A stretch of 64,000 bases of DNA from Climacium dendroides (lineage: Eukaryota > Streptophyta > Bryopsida > Hypnales > Climaciaceae), in assembly GCA_950106755.1 (NCBI GenBank), contig OX467088.1, positions 12,198,001 through 12,262,000 on the forward strand. Direction: 5' to 3'. The notes under the pieces are model-generated. The model was not told where the DNA came from and made no database searches. It worked only from the letters and a program-made list of their open reading frames with translations. Positions 24,818 to 37,440 of this stretch are shown piece by piece; positions within the stretch are counted from its first letter, which is position 1, and the number at the start of each line of letters is the position of its first letter. Made by a program: the position numbers and the translations under genes.

Positions 24818-27289
24818 TCATTTCTTGCGTGGTGCCTCTCCCTTCTTAGAGGGATCTGCCACCGTAGAAGGGCTTGCCTTCAAAGACTTCGGTGCAGTTG
24901 TCTTCAAGGGCTTTGTTGGGGCCACAAACTTGGACAGCTTTACACTTGGTACAGTCCTTGTGACCCGATTGGAACGGGTAGACGACCCGGAGGATTGCAT
25001 ATTTGCCACCTAGAACAAAGTGATAACATAAAACACTTTAGAGAATGTGGACTCGTCGCATTTGGGGCTACATGTGGATGCAAGGACACAAAGCCTAATT
25101 CTTATGAGGAAAAAAATATGAATGACATCCAATGACCTCTTGTCATACGGTTTAGGGTGTGTAAAATACCTCTTGAACTCTACCGGTTTGTGCTGCAAGA
25201 GCAGACGTCTGTACTTCGGCGGGGGGAACTTCATCCACGAAAATGGCATACGGGTCTGTGGAGGACTTCTTCGTGTCCTTTCCGACGTCTGCTGAAGCAT
25301 CGCTGTGCTTGGAAATGGTCTGCACAACGCACAATTGGACGTCTGCATCAACGTTGTTGTCAGTCTGGACGTCCGAAACGGTGTCTTTCAGGTAGTCCAC
25401 TTCTTCTTCAATGCCATCTGCGATGTCTTAAGCAACGTCACCACCGACATCAACATTGACGTGAAGATCCCCCTCGACGTCTGTGGGGACGTCCTCAACA
25501 GCTACCTTCTTCACAGGAGTGACATCGCATCCAACATTCTGACCACCACCTCCTGCATTTGAGACAACATGACTTTGAAGATTGTTGCCTCCAAGGGAAT
25601 GAAGGAGTTGTTGGAGAAGCTCTTCTACTCGACCAAGGCGCCCTCCCAACTCTGCATTCGACGTCCGCAGTTCTTGTATAGCTGGACTGTAGTCATGAGG
25701 TGAGTTGCGGGTCTCCGCTTGGCGTCGAGCATACTCCTTGTCCGTTGCCTCCTTCACCTCCGACTCATAAGGTATGCGTCCAAGTTGTAGGGTCTAGCAC
25801 ACGAAAACAATTAAAGGTCTCGACATTGATGTCCACGCAAATATCATTTCAAACATGAGGTTCATAAATGCAGACATCTTACAAAGGAAGATGATGTCTG
25901 AATGGACATTCGAAACAAATGGAAGTGGAGGACTCTCACCAATTCACCTATGACATTCTTCTCAATGAGCCTCAATTGAGCCTCCTTGAACCCCTTTGCC
26001 TTAGAAACTGCACGCATTTGCGCGGACTTCTCCTTGGCGTCTGACGAGCTGCGCCTCTCTTGCAACCTCCTCCACACGGAGGGATCAACTTCTGGTGGTT
26101 TAGGGCAGTCCCCATCGATCAACTTCATCAAATGATGGCGAACATTGATCAGAGTCTTTGTCACATGCTTCGGAAACCACGAAGGATTTATCTCCACTTG
26201 GTCGCCTCCAACTTCCCAGTTTGAAATAAGATGGTCACAATACAAAACACTTGCAAACGATAAGACTTCCGAGATAATTTAATTTCGCAGACACAATGAT
26301 GTCTGCACAGACATCATTGTAGACATCTGGACACCACTGCAGACGTTAATATAGAAGGCATGGTGATGCTCATCCAAATTTCATATTCAGCATCATGACG
26401 TCCAAGAGGACATGAAATTCAAAAAAAGAACTAACAACCTACTCAAGCAATTTCGGTCACGTCACATTACCTGCATAGATTCTATCAAAGAATCGTTGTC
26501 TCTCATCCAAAGGCTGGTCAGCCCACCCAAACAAAGGATTCAATCCCTTGGCAAAAGCCTTCACATCTGCTATCAAATAGCTTTTTGCCTTCCCACGGGG
26601 AGAACCGCGTTCGTTCACCTCCACATATTGCTTGCGCTTGTTGTTGCGCTCCTTCTTCACATTGATCTTGCGAAGTAGAGGTTTAATAGGCTCCTTCTCC
26701 ATGACCATTACATCATCTGATTCTTCTTCCTCGTCCGTGTCAGGAGATCGAGATGTGGTCCTATGAAACCTCAAATACAAACAGCACTTGCAAGTCAACG
26801 GCCACTCGATCTTCGTTAGAACATCAACTCAGACATCGACTTGGACATCTACTTAGACAGAAGACTAAGACGTTGAAATGCAGAAGGCAGCGTGCTGTGT
26901 CTGACACAATGTCCACATAAACGAATATACACATCCAACCTCCTTTCAATAACACACCACATAAGAGGTTTAGGTGGCACTAGTCACCTGGGCTCAGATT
27001 CAACGGAGTCGTCCTCGCTCATAGACAACTGTGCTTCATTCCTTCTCGTGCGTGACACTCCCGTGTGACGCCTCTTGGGTGCTGGAGTACTTGCTACAGC
27101 TTTGCCCTTGTCCTTCACACGACTACTCACATGCCAAGGATCGTTCCTTTGCTTCGACCGTTGCTCTGTGAGTGGCCGACCTCTACTGTGTACCTCCTCA
27201 GCGGTAGAGTCGTCATTGTCGCTGTCAGCATGATGCCGAGACAGTGCTGCCTGTTTCACGGGCAGCTTTCTCCGAGAATCGGGGGCCAT
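24818..27289 (-). CDS. TnpA-like CACTA protein (Transposase_24-like), five exons
   Basis: Five exons with GT-AG borders can be assembled: 27,289-26,988, 26,760-26,471, 26,265-25,940, 25,793-25,170 and 25,009-24,818. Their lengths sum to 1734 nt, exactly 578 codons including the stop. The product starts MAPDSRRKL and has an acidic Ser-rich N-terminal region, then a segment with FGWADQPLDERQRFF, then the Ptta/En/Spm (Transposase_24-like) core with VDPSVWRRLQERRSSSDAKE. A short coiled coil follows (ELGGRLGRVEELLQQLLHSL), then a Lys/Pro-rich tail. Such proteins bind subterminal repeats and assist Tnp2. One in-frame TAA (25,428-25,430) breaks the fourth exon. The exon 3 acceptor is the least certain border. 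Confidence 0.75.
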
Positions 27290-27423
27290 CTCAGCTAGCG
27301 GCCAACAATGAAAAACCTCACCCAAAACCTGCGCAAGGCAATCAAAGCTCAAAACTAAAAGAACAAAACGACCAACTAACATGCTATAATGGTGTGCTTT
27401 CGTGGACATCAATTCCAGCACCT

Positions 27424-27519
27424 GGACGTCCAATTTAACATTAGGACGTTTTAACGGACGTCCAATTTAACATTAGGACGTTTTAACGGACGTCCAATTT
27501 AACATTAGGACATTTTAAC
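27424..27519. repeat. 32-bp tandem repeat, three units
   Basis: Three near-identical 32-bp units start with GGACGTCCAATTTAACATTA at 27,424, 27,456 and 27,488. They lie just upstream of the TnpA-like start codon at 27,289 and contain the palindrome GACGTC that is frequent in this transposon. A TnpA-binding promoter array is a reasonable inference. Confidence 0.75.
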
Positions 27520-27829
27520 GGATGTCCACCGTTCGACTCCTCTGTATACAAGACGCATAAGAACCAAGAACGTGACATGTGATGCACTGACGGACATCAC
27601 ATTGGACATCTGCATGTTTATAAAAACATTACTACTAAAAGCCAACACAAGGATTTTCTCATGCTACTCTCAAAGGCCAACACTAGGATCACTCCTGCAA
27701 ATGGAAACCAAAGTACTGGAGTGTAAGGAGAGAGATTGAAAATTCACTACAACATAAGACTACAACAAAGCAAAACCAAAAAAAAAAAAAAATTCAAAAA
27801 CCTGTAAGGCTCCTGCTGCTGAAGGAGCT

Positions 27830-28215
27830 GCGGCGCGGGAGGGGCTCCTCCTCCGGCGCAGGGACTCCCCGTGGTAGGGACTCCCCACGGCAGGGGCGAT
27901 CCCTGCAGCAGGGGCGCTCCCCGCGGCAGGGGGCTCCTCGCCCAGGGGGCTTCCTGCAGGGGGCTCCCCGCAGGGGGGCTCTCCGCAAGGGCGGCGCCGG
28001 GAGGGCTCCGTGCGGGGCTCCCCGCCCTTGCGTGGGGGCTCCGTGCAAGGGTGCCGGGGTTCCCCGCTTGGGCATGGGAGTCCTTCCCGCCTCCACACTC
28101 CGCCTCGACACTCCCACGCTCCGCCTCGACGCTCCCACGCTCCGCCTCGACGCTCCCACGCTTCACCTCCACGCTCTCACGCTCCACCTTCGCGCGTTGC
28201 TCCTCCACCTTCAAA
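27830..28215. other. Extreme GC-rich, G-run-rich block
   Basis: A very GC-rich island inside an otherwise AT-rich element, made of imperfect repeats of 'gcaggggctccccgc'-like words, followed by about 24-bp units ('cctcgacgctcccacgctcc', 28,095-28,175). Many runs of four to six G make quadruplex formation possible. Open frames run on both strands here because of the repeat and GC content, not because of coding. Confidence 0.6.
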
Positions 28216-28424
28216 CAAGAGATGCATCAACAAGAGAACAAAGATAATCCCAATGTCAAGCTTAAACTCCCCAACGCTCCTAGTGATGTTCAGTTAGACA
28301 TCAGTTGAAGCCTCAGTGTGTCACGGATGGAAAAAATGGATGAAACCCTAATCTGCCTACACAATTCAATGACGCCAATTTTAATTCCTAGAATTGACGG
28401 GAGCTGTTGGAGGCCATGACGGAG

Positions 28425-28500
28425 GCTTGCGGGGCGGGGCGGGGAGGGGAGGGGAAGGGAAGGGAGGAGAGGAGAGGAGAGGAGAGGAGGGAGAGGAGGA
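28425..28500 (+). repeat. Polypurine G/A tract
   Basis: About 75 bases are almost purely purine, built from 'ggggaggggagggg' then 'gaggagaggagaggag' units. Such mirror-repeat tracts can form triplex or quadruplex DNA. It sits next to the GC-rich block within the CACTA element. Confidence 0.7.
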
Positions 28501-29019
28501 AGCGAAGAAGGGAGGAAGTTGTCTACACGGTGCTTGCTCTTGTTTAGGCGCCTGCTGCGACGGGGGCTTCCATCTACTATAGCTACTGATTTTTCCATCC
28601 CTGCGGTGAGTGCAACAGCAACAATGCTGTCCACAAACTGGTGAAACATGCTCAACTCCTTAGAAGTTTGCAAATTCGAGTGTAGGTGAAGGAAGAAGAG
28701 CGGCTGCAGAAAGAGGAAGGCCGAACGTGGACCTAGGGTTTGTCTAAGTCCCATGACGGAGCGACAGCCCCATGTGTGACGTCGGGTGGTGTACTTTTCA
28801 GGAGGGCCCTTAGGTCGGAAGTTGACATTCGTGTGCTTAATCAGACATCACAATTGACATGTAGACATCAACTCGGACATCATGATGTCTGACTTGGTGT
28901 TAGTAACGATGCGTTTTTTGCCAATTTGAAATGGACAAGGGGATATGTTGCGATGATGTTTTGTATGACATCACAAATGACACTGTCATGTCCTAGTAGG
29001 CATGACTGCGTCTCATTGC

Positions 29020-29310
29020 ACATGTTCTCAAGAAATTCGAATTTGGCTTTGACCTTCCATTTTTATTCTCCAAGTGAATAATTCGAAGTTGTGAAATGGA
29101 ACTTGGCTTTGACCTTCTATTTTTATTCTGTAAGTGGGGTCTAAAGTAAAAGAATATCCTAGAGTTTGAATTAGGCTTCATGAAAATAAAATTTGTGAAA
29201 TGGAACTTGGCTTTGATCTTCTATTTCTATTCCCTAAGTCATTTCTTTGAAGCTTCTTCAAAATACAATTTCTAAATTAGAACTTGCCTTTCACCTTTTA
29301 ATTTTTTTTT
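29020..29310. repeat. Imperfect repeats within CACTA interior
   Basis: A unit containing 'gaaatggaacttggctttga' and 'cttctatttttattc' followed by 'taagt' occurs about four times between 29,020 and 29,310 with variable spacing. The surrounding 28.8-30.6 kb is non-coding interior of the transposon. Confidence 0.55.
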
Positions 29311-30636
29311 TGGCTCTAAGTCATTTCTTTGAGGCTCTACCAAATTAGAGCTTGAAAACTAGAAGCTTTAAAGTAGAACTTGAAATTCTTCTTGTCTTTA
29401 TCTTTTCTACATCTTTTATGGGGGACTTATTGAAATGAAACTTGTAACCACTTTTTCTTCTTGGAAGTAACGAAGTCCCAGCAATACAATTCATTCTTCT
29501 TCTGCTGTATTGTATGGCTATACTCTACCTAGGTAGCTTCTAAATGATGCTAAATTAGCTTCTTCTAAAAAAGTAGTGCCTATACTATACTATAATTTCA
29601 AAGCGCAAACCTTACTGCCCTCCTTAGCCATAGAAACCACTGACTACTTAGAGTTGCAGTCCTTAAAGTGCATGGGATGTAGTGTTGCGTAGCTTCACCC
29701 AATGCTTTTTCTGACCTGCCTACGCAGGACTTAACGTCAAGCAGAACATGTCAATGTCCTTATGAATAAACTTATAGAACTTTCCGGTGCCTTCCAGGAT
29801 GTTAGGCGTAGCACCCCATGTCAAACGTAGCACGTGTAGCAAATACCTTTTGATCTTCTATTCAGACGTGTTGATGTCACGTACAAGCCTGTGGGTGACA
29901 TTGTGGTATTCCTATAGACATAAATGCGTCTTACCGGACATGATGCTGGACGCACCTAGGGCCTTTGGAAGTCAACTCCAGCACATTCACGTGTCCTACC
30001 TCTGTTTGAGTTGATGCCCTGTAGTTAGAAGAAGAGAGTTATAAAGAGATTTCAAGTCATAAAAGCCACTTATCAATTACAAATTGCAAGAAGTAGGCGT
30101 TTGGGCGTCGGGTTTCATTGCTTGGCATTGCTTTTTTATCCCATTCTGAAGTACTAAGGAAATGAACCTCATTTGCAGTTTACGCTCATGTTCTTCGGAA
30201 ACAGGACCTAATATTTGTGGAAAATTTTCTTTCTTCCTCGGGACGTATACATTTGGTTGCCACCAAAACAAATAATTCATAGATTGTGATGTTGGATGTT
30301 ATAGGTTCACAAGTCTACAGTACTGCACGAACTACTATCCACGATCTAAGAGATAGTGATGAATAGATAGGTGAAGTAGACATGACGGTGTCAAAGTAGA
30401 TGTCTACAGTGACAAACATATGTTCACAAAAACATCCAGACGTTCAAAATTGTCACTAGGTGATCAGAAGTGTTCCTTTTCAACCACCCTTGACTTCCTT
30501 CTGATTGTCTACTATATCTTTCTCTTCGTCTTTCCCATTGCATGTTGTAGGAAACAAGTTTAATTACTTCAAGAGTGGACATTTCAAATTCCATAATATC
30601 AGCAAGTGCACGTACGTGTTGATGCTTGTGACGGAC

Positions 30637-33600
30637 ATGGAGGGCAGGCGTGGACGTCGTGCTGTAAGAGTATGCATCAATGCAGACGGCCGTGTCCTTC
30701 GCCACATTCCTATAGGTGACCTCATTCTACAAACTGAGTTGAGGGTGGCAACGCAGCTGAATTTGACGAGGTTTCCATGTCCATGCAAATATTGTCATGG
30801 AGGGAGACGCCGGACTATCCATGTGATTTGGAAGCATCATGGAGAGGTGGGACGGGATGTTTTTTTGACGAAGTCAATGATTGGAGGGGACCCACCCAAT
30901 GGATACCCTCCTAATGGCATATGGGTGGAAGATCTTGTATATGACGACGATGACATTGTTGAGAATGAGCAGACATAGTAGAGGAAGACATTCAGATGCA
31001 GGATGTGAACGGACGACCAGAAGTAGGGGACACTGATGTCGGTGACGCTGCTAATGACGACGACACTCCTCTGGATGTACAACACGACGTCCAAAGGCAA
31101 GTCATGGAGGCCTTTGATCGTGGCTATGCATTGCATTCGGACACCTTGGCGTCTGACGGAGCGTCAAGTGCTGAAGCAGACGTTGACGTTGACACTGTTG
31201 AAGACATGCAGCATTTATATGAGCACGCAACAACAGCACTGTACGAGGAGGCATCATCGAGTATTCTGTCAACAACAATCATCATCATAAATATGTGCGT
31301 GGTCTTCCGCGTGAGTAACCATTTCACTAGTGAGCTCCTACGGTATTTGTCATCAGACTTGCTTCCGAAGAACAACAAGCTCCCTACTAGTCATTATGAG
31401 GCAAGGAAAATGATTAGGAAGTTGGGCTTAGAATACAACAACATCCATGTGTGCCCAGGTGGTTGTGTGCTATTCGAAGCCGAGCATGCAAATCTAAGTA
31501 CGTGCCCGAAGTGCTCTAAACCAAGGTGGGTGGAGGGAACGAACTCGATACCAACAAGGGTCGTTCGACACTTTCCCTTGATCCCAAGACTTAAACGCAT
31601 GTTTCGATCTTCGGAAATCGCTCAGATGCTGACAGGTTGGACGCGGCATGTCAGCGATGACGGCATCATGCGGTCAGTGGTGGACAGCCCTACTTGGAAG
31701 CATGTCAGCGTGGACGTCCACTTTCACAACTTCAGTGCTGACGACAGGAACCTACGTCTGGCACTAGCACTGGATGGTGTCAATCCCTTCAAGCTGAGCA
31801 ACACGAATTGGTCGACATGGCCGGTGCTCATTTTGATTTACAATTTTGAGCCATGGTTTGTGACAAAGAAATTCTTCATCTCCCTTAGCCTTCTCATTTC
31901 TGGGAAGCAGTCTCCAACTTCTAAGAACATGGATGTGTTCTTGTGACCATTGTTGAAGGAGCTACATGCATTGTGGGAAGGTGTGGTGGCTCAAGATTTC
32001 TCACAGCCCGAAGGTGCTCGTCGCTTTATCATGCGTGGCTTACTAATGTGGACCATATCCGATTTTCCTGCGTATGCTTTGATCTCTGGCTTGTCTTGCA
32101 AGGGATATAAAGGATGCCCGGATTGTGGTCTTGAGACAGATTCTCGACTTGCAAGAACCGGCGATGTGAGGGCGGATCGAAGTACAAGAGGGTCCAAGAT
32201 TGTGTATGGGGGCATACGAAGGTACTTAAGTCGACACCATCCTTATCGTCGAAATCGTCGCTTCAATGGAAAAGTAGAGCATCGCTTCAGGCCAAAGGGC
32301 ATGACCGCCGAAGATGTTATCCGATATGCTGCATGGCGGCAAGCGTTTCTAGATCTGGGTGGAAGAGAAGATGGAAAGGATGACCCAGTGCATTTCACAG
32401 GGGTGAAACGCTTGAGTGCATTGTTTGAGCTGCCCTATTGGAAGGTACAAAGTGGTCTAACCTGACTTTGACATGTAGGTAGTGTCCAATGTCTGAGTGG
32501 TACGTCCTCTCTGACGTTCTGTGTCATAGTATTGGCGTGTTGATGTCCAAGTAGATGTCATAGAAGACATCCCGCTGCACAAATTGCAATAGCTGTAGAC
32601 AGTGGCTGCCTATTCAGCCGTGCAATGTGAACATTTCATGTTGTGTTACATGTCCCTTCAGACGTAGTCGTGAATACAAAGTGCAGGTTGAATGTTGTTG
32701 TACATTTTCTTAGCAGACAGCACGGGAAGTGACGATACACATTTTTTCAGAGGGCAAAGCGTAATTAAGATTTACGTGTGTTCCCTTCTGCAGTATCTTT
32801 TGATCCGACACATTTTGGATGTGATGCATTGCGAGAAAAACTTATGCGAGAACATGGTGAAGACCCTTCTTGCTATGAACGATAGCCCTAGCAACCGCAT
32901 TGATGCAGAACAGCTTGGAATACGTAGAGAAATTTGGCTTCAAGGCCCACAAAGACGCCAAGACGATTTCTACATGCCAAATGCGTCGTATACAATGACA
33001 GTAGATGAGCGCAGGGAGTTCGTGGATATAGTATCAAGTATCCATACCCCAACAAACTATGTTGGTGCAATTCATAAACGTCTACAGAATGGAACGTTAC
33101 AGTATATGAAGACACATGATTATCACATTCTCATGCAGCAGGTGAGGTTGCGATGGAACGTGACACAGGGGTTCGTTGAACTTATCCGAAGAAGGGAGGG
33201 AGTTTAGAGATTGTCACTGCTCCAGAACCATTGTGGACATCATATGTCTTTAGTAATGTTGTTGGAGGCAGTAGTATGTTAATGACAGTGCACGGGAAGA
33301 CGTCTTCATGAACATGATAGTGTTTCATTTGGTTGTGATGCGTTTTCTAGTAGTATGTCATAGTCAGCACAAAGAGGTTGTAGTGGATGTCCAAAATTAA
33401 TGTCCGGGTGATCCTCATGCAAGTTACAGGGAAATGTGTTAAAAATGTAGCAGTGGGAGAGTGACTTACAGAGATGTTGTTCATGTGTAGATTCTACCGG
33501 TGGCTGTCCGGAACATCTTGGATGAGAATGTGCGCTTGGCTATTATAAAAATGAGCAGGGTTTTCCAAAGACTTTGTGAGAAGGAGATCAAGGAAGCTGA

Positions 33601-35192
33601 CAAAGATGTCCTCATGCAGGATGTTATTATGGCAACCTGCCTTATAGAGAAGGAGTTCCCCACGACATTCTTGAATATAATGACCCATTTGCCAGTGCAC
33701 CTTGTTGAACAGTTATTTGTATGTGGCCTAGTGCATTGTAGGTGGATGTACCCCATTGAGCGATACATGAAGACTTTGAAGGATTATGTGCGGACTTTGG
33801 TGCATCCAGAAGGTAGCATAGCAGAGGGATATCGCATTGAAGACACGCTTGGCTTCTGCACGGAATACATGAGACAGTTTCAAGGGACTAGTGAGCGCGT
33901 TTGGGATGTAGACGAAGATCCCATCATGAATGACGAGGTGATACGTAGCAGAAAATCAAAAGAGAGGGCATTATCCGACGCTTTGCGAGTGTATGCACAT
34001 GCGTTCGTAATTGACAATGCGCCATGCTTGGAAGCTTGGCAAGAGTAAGTAACTAGCACTGCTTTCCAGTGCCACTTTGGACATCACGTTGCCTTATATA
34101 CACTCCTAGCATACGTCATATCCGACGCTGGCACGTTCAATGATGTCATGTAGGAAGACGCTTTGATGTTTGTTTTGGCCCCAGTGTGGACATCTCAGTA
34201 GAAGAGGAAACTTTCAACACACGATCGTTGTTAAGGACTACTTGAATTCTTGCACACCTTTGCAGATGTGCCATGCACACTGTACTTGGCCCTGGCATAC
34301 ATGATGTGAAATCTTCAATCCGTTGGCCTAATTTCATTATTGCTGAGTGTGATGTAGGGACTACACTGCAGCAAAGTCCCAAAGATGGGAGGAGCGGGAA
34401 GCTTTTCGTGTTGCATGGCGACGCTCAAATCCAGGAAGAGCTGTCCGTTATCCAGTTGAACTAAGTGAGTTTCCATCCTTCGCGTAGTGGCTGACGTCAA
34501 CGGTGACGGAGGCTGATCATTCTGGACGTCCAGTGGATGAAGACATCAGACATTATGCGCAGCTTCCTGAGCAGAAGGCAACATCCCACCGTCAAATGTA
34601 CTGTCATGGCATGCACCTCCGTGCCCGAAGCTCTGAACGTGGGCTTGTTACCTGTGACTCTGGAGTGGTAGCGAGTTTCACACGCCAGCTTCGTTGGGGT
34701 TTGCAAAATGGCCGGCCACTGGAATCCACGCAGGGGTATGTGGGGTACATTGAAGAGATTTTGGTATTGGATTATCGAAATCACTGCGTCACAGTGTTGT
34801 TGTGTGATTGGGTGAGGGGCACACAAGGTAGTTGAGCTCCTAGCGTGCAACAGGATAAGTATGGCTTCACGTTGGCAAACTTCAACCATTTGGATGGAAC
34901 AGTCCATGCAGATTCATTTGCCTTTCCTTTGCATTGCCAACAGGTATTCTTCTCCGACGATCTACATCGGCCTGGTTGGAAAGTAGTTTGCCGAACTGAG
35001 GTGAGGGATAGACATGGCTCATTGCACCCTCTAACGACAACCCCGAACATGGTGCAGTTGGTCAATGATAGGGACTTCGATGGACTACAACCAGTGCAAC
35101 AAGTCGTGGACCCGGTGCGCCAACCCATAGACCATGGTGGTGAGTATATTGCCATAGTTAGCGATGACATTGCATCTGAGGAAGAAGCATAA
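30637..35192 (+). pseudogene. CACTA Tnp2 transposase, multi-exon, decayed
   Basis: Domains appear in the canonical order. An N-terminal transposase-associated zinc module (FPCPCKYCHGG...HHGE) lies near 30,770-30,850. The Tnp2 core spans 31,300-33,200, with CPKCSKPRW, FPLIPRLKRMFRS, DGVNPF...NWSTWPV, GYKGCPDCG and ILDVMHCEKN. DUF4218 homology follows at 33,491-34,044 (MTHLPVHLVEQL, RWMYPIERYMKTLK), then DUF4216 homology at 34,488-35,192 (DKYGFTLANFNHLD). Introns with GT-AG ends are 32,445-32,793, 33,142-33,490, 34,045-34,265 and about 34,465-34,487. Breaks are a frameshift near 30,975, in-frame TGA at 31,944 and 34,833, and TAA at 34,462. The reading frame continues in register across each stop, so decay is recent. 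Confidence 0.88.
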
Positions 35193-36259
35193 GGTGTTCA
35201 CATCATTGACATGTGTATGCTGTGATAGCATTTAGACGTCACATAGGACGTCTGCGAAATACGTGGACATCAACATGTTCATGTCTTCCAAGTATTCCTG
35301 ATGCATCTTGAACATGCATTTTCTGACAGAATGTGTCTACTTCGGTGCTGCCCGTGACATCATAAGAGTAGGTTGCAATCTTATCCTAATGAAGTTTGAA
35401 GAACGTGCACAAGTTGTATGACTTGAAGAGCCCAGAAATGCCCTTGACCTAAGTAAACATATAGGAAGGAAGTGCATCATGTACAAATTCATCCTTTTTC
35501 ATAAAACAATGTCATGCATCTGGAGTCATTTTTGACATTAAATTGGACGCCTACAGTTGCTTCTACAACGCCCACACGTCCAGTCAGACGTAATGAAGTG
35601 CATCGTGGATAGCATGTGCTTTGAAGTTACAATCGTAGGAAATACAAAATGTTAACGCTAGAAGTGATGTCAATGTGGACGTCAGAACGTCAGGTGTGAT
35701 GTCCACAGAGACATCCGAGGTCGGAACATGGACTGGTCGTGGATGCTGACATGGCATGCCACGTCATCATCCCTGTCCACGTCATACAATATCCACGTCA
35801 CACAGCAGCCACGTCATCTTGCCACCTCGTCAGTCCACGTCACACAATAACCACCTCATCTCGCCACATCAAATGCCACGTAAGCTTTTAAGAGTCACCA
35901 CCTGCCCGTTCTCCTCTTTTTAGCCTTGGGCAGTCACTTCACCTCTGATCGCACCAAAATTCTATCTAAACTTGTGAGGTATGTTTGACCAAAGATGATG
36001 ACGTGGCTAAACATGTTATTGTGGACATCCTGGGAAACATCTGATGTCCACCTGGATGCCTTACATTGCATGCACGTTTTTTGTAGCATCAATATGCTGT
36101 GACTGCAATCTAGCAATGCTAACACAGACATCATCGCAAAATCTCGACTTTCTCGACCTGACACCCTGACGTCTTCTGCAACGTATCGTGTCTACGCGGA
36201 TATATGTCGTTTTTGGCTGGATGTCCAGGCAGACACCGTTTTCTTATAGTATTAGTAAC

Positions 36260-36590
36260 TTGTTTTGACTATTTTTTTTGTAAAGAAACATGGGGGTCAC
36301 CAATTAATTTTTTTCGACACATGCATTGACCAAATCCACATTAAAAAAAATTTAGAACTTGTGGACACATGTTTTGGTCCCATCTAAATTGGCCTTGTTT
36401 GAGTTTTATGACGTTGGTACCACAAACTACAGTCAATTTTAAGACTTTTGGTTTATATAAACATGGAGGTCACCAATTAATTTTTTTTACACATGCATTG
36501 ACCAACCCCACAACCAAAAAAAATTTAGAACTTGTAGATGCATTTAGTGGGGCCGTTTTAATTGGCCTTCATTGAATTTCAATTGACTTA
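36260..36590 (-). repeat. Tandem array of about 175-bp units (right arm, inverted)
   Basis: Two units, each with the inverse of the 22.7-23.3 kb landmark ('aattggcctt', 'acatgcattgacca', 'aaatttagaactt'), are spaced about 175 bp apart. Together with the left array they form an inverted repeat around the CACTA insertion site. Further right, about 36,600-36,800 resembles 22,360-22,460, and 37,350-37,450 resembles 23,296-23,400; both match in direct orientation. Confidence 0.75.
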
Positions 36591-37440
36591 GGCAAAATCA
36601 ATGAGATAATTTGTTTTTGGAAAAAGTTGGAAACACCCTCTTGGAGGATAGTCCATGGGCATTTTTTTAAAAGAAAATGTAATGGTATTTTTTCACCTGG
36701 CCTCAAGTTCATGCAAAGTTGGGAACGCCCTCTTCGATGATAATCCATAGTCGCTTCACCAAAAAATTAATGTAATTGAATTTTTAAACGTGATTGGCCC
36801 AGAAAATGTCCTAAACAATTTTGCAAGTGGTTTGAGACTGAATATAATTGTGCAACACTACATTAATGAAATTTTTTTATTACCACGTTTTTCAATTTCG
36901 ATTCTGTACAAGAGAACACGAAGTAAACTTTTCTGAAAAAAAAACAAAAACAAATAGTCTTTCTTAAAAAAAAGGATTTTGAAGAAAGTAAGTTTGTTAC
37001 AATATAAACTAGGAATAGCTGCCTTAATTGTAAACTTTAAGGGGACGAAACTAAATCTTGAATTAGAAGTGAAGTTTAGGGCTTCAATATGAAAAATTTG
37101 TCTAATATTTAGTGCTTACCAACTTCTTGGTTACAATGTTTTTTGTGTTTCAGAACAATATCATGAAAACATATTAGTAAAGAAGTGTATAAATGAACGG
37201 ATCTCAATAAGGCATGTAGGTATAACCAATTGTTCACAGTTCTAGGTACACTAGTGATGAAATATAGTGTTGGCAATAATAATCTCGAAGCAATCCAGTT
37301 AATGTTACCAATTCTAAATGACAACATACATAATGTTTGCCAACTATTGGGAATAAATTTTTTACAAGTTTACATTTACTATTACCTAACTTTTTTATCG
37401 AAATGCAAAAAAAAACATATAATCTTAAAAACTTGTGATA

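Larger units (their letters stand above)
23429..36251 (+). mobile_element. 12.8-kb CACTA (En/Spm) transposon with TTA target duplication
   Basis: The left end is CACTATAAGAAAACTGTGTC and the right end is the inverse of TACTATAAGAAAACGGTGTC. They match at 27 of 31 bp, and the last base of the right end has changed. The direct 3-bp duplication TTA flanks it (23,426-23,428 and 36,252-36,254). Inside are a minus-strand TnpA-like gene (24,818-27,289) and a plus-strand Tnp2 transposase gene (30,637-35,192), the standard autonomous CACTA pair. Motifs GACATC, GATGTC and GACGTC recur throughout, not only near the ends. Both genes carry in-frame stops, so this copy is probably no longer autonomous. Confidence 0.92.

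Noticed and set aside
27747..28308. Several overlapping 110-155-codon frames on both strands.
   Set aside because: The GC-rich repetitive composition keeps all frames open. The products are Pro/Arg/Gly/Ala repeats with no domain.
28290..28754. 154-codon minus-strand frame inside CACTA.
   Set aside because: Part comes from the polypurine tract. There are no domain or splice links to the TnpA-like gene, although a 5' untranslated or first exon cannot be excluded.
13984..36251. Pairing the terminus at 13,984 with the right end at 36,251 as one CACTA element, because their sequences are long inverse matches.
   Set aside because: The long match exists because both are 3' ends of the same family. 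The 23,429 terminus pairs with 36,251 through short terminal repeats and a perfect TTA duplication, while 13,984 has AAA next to it.
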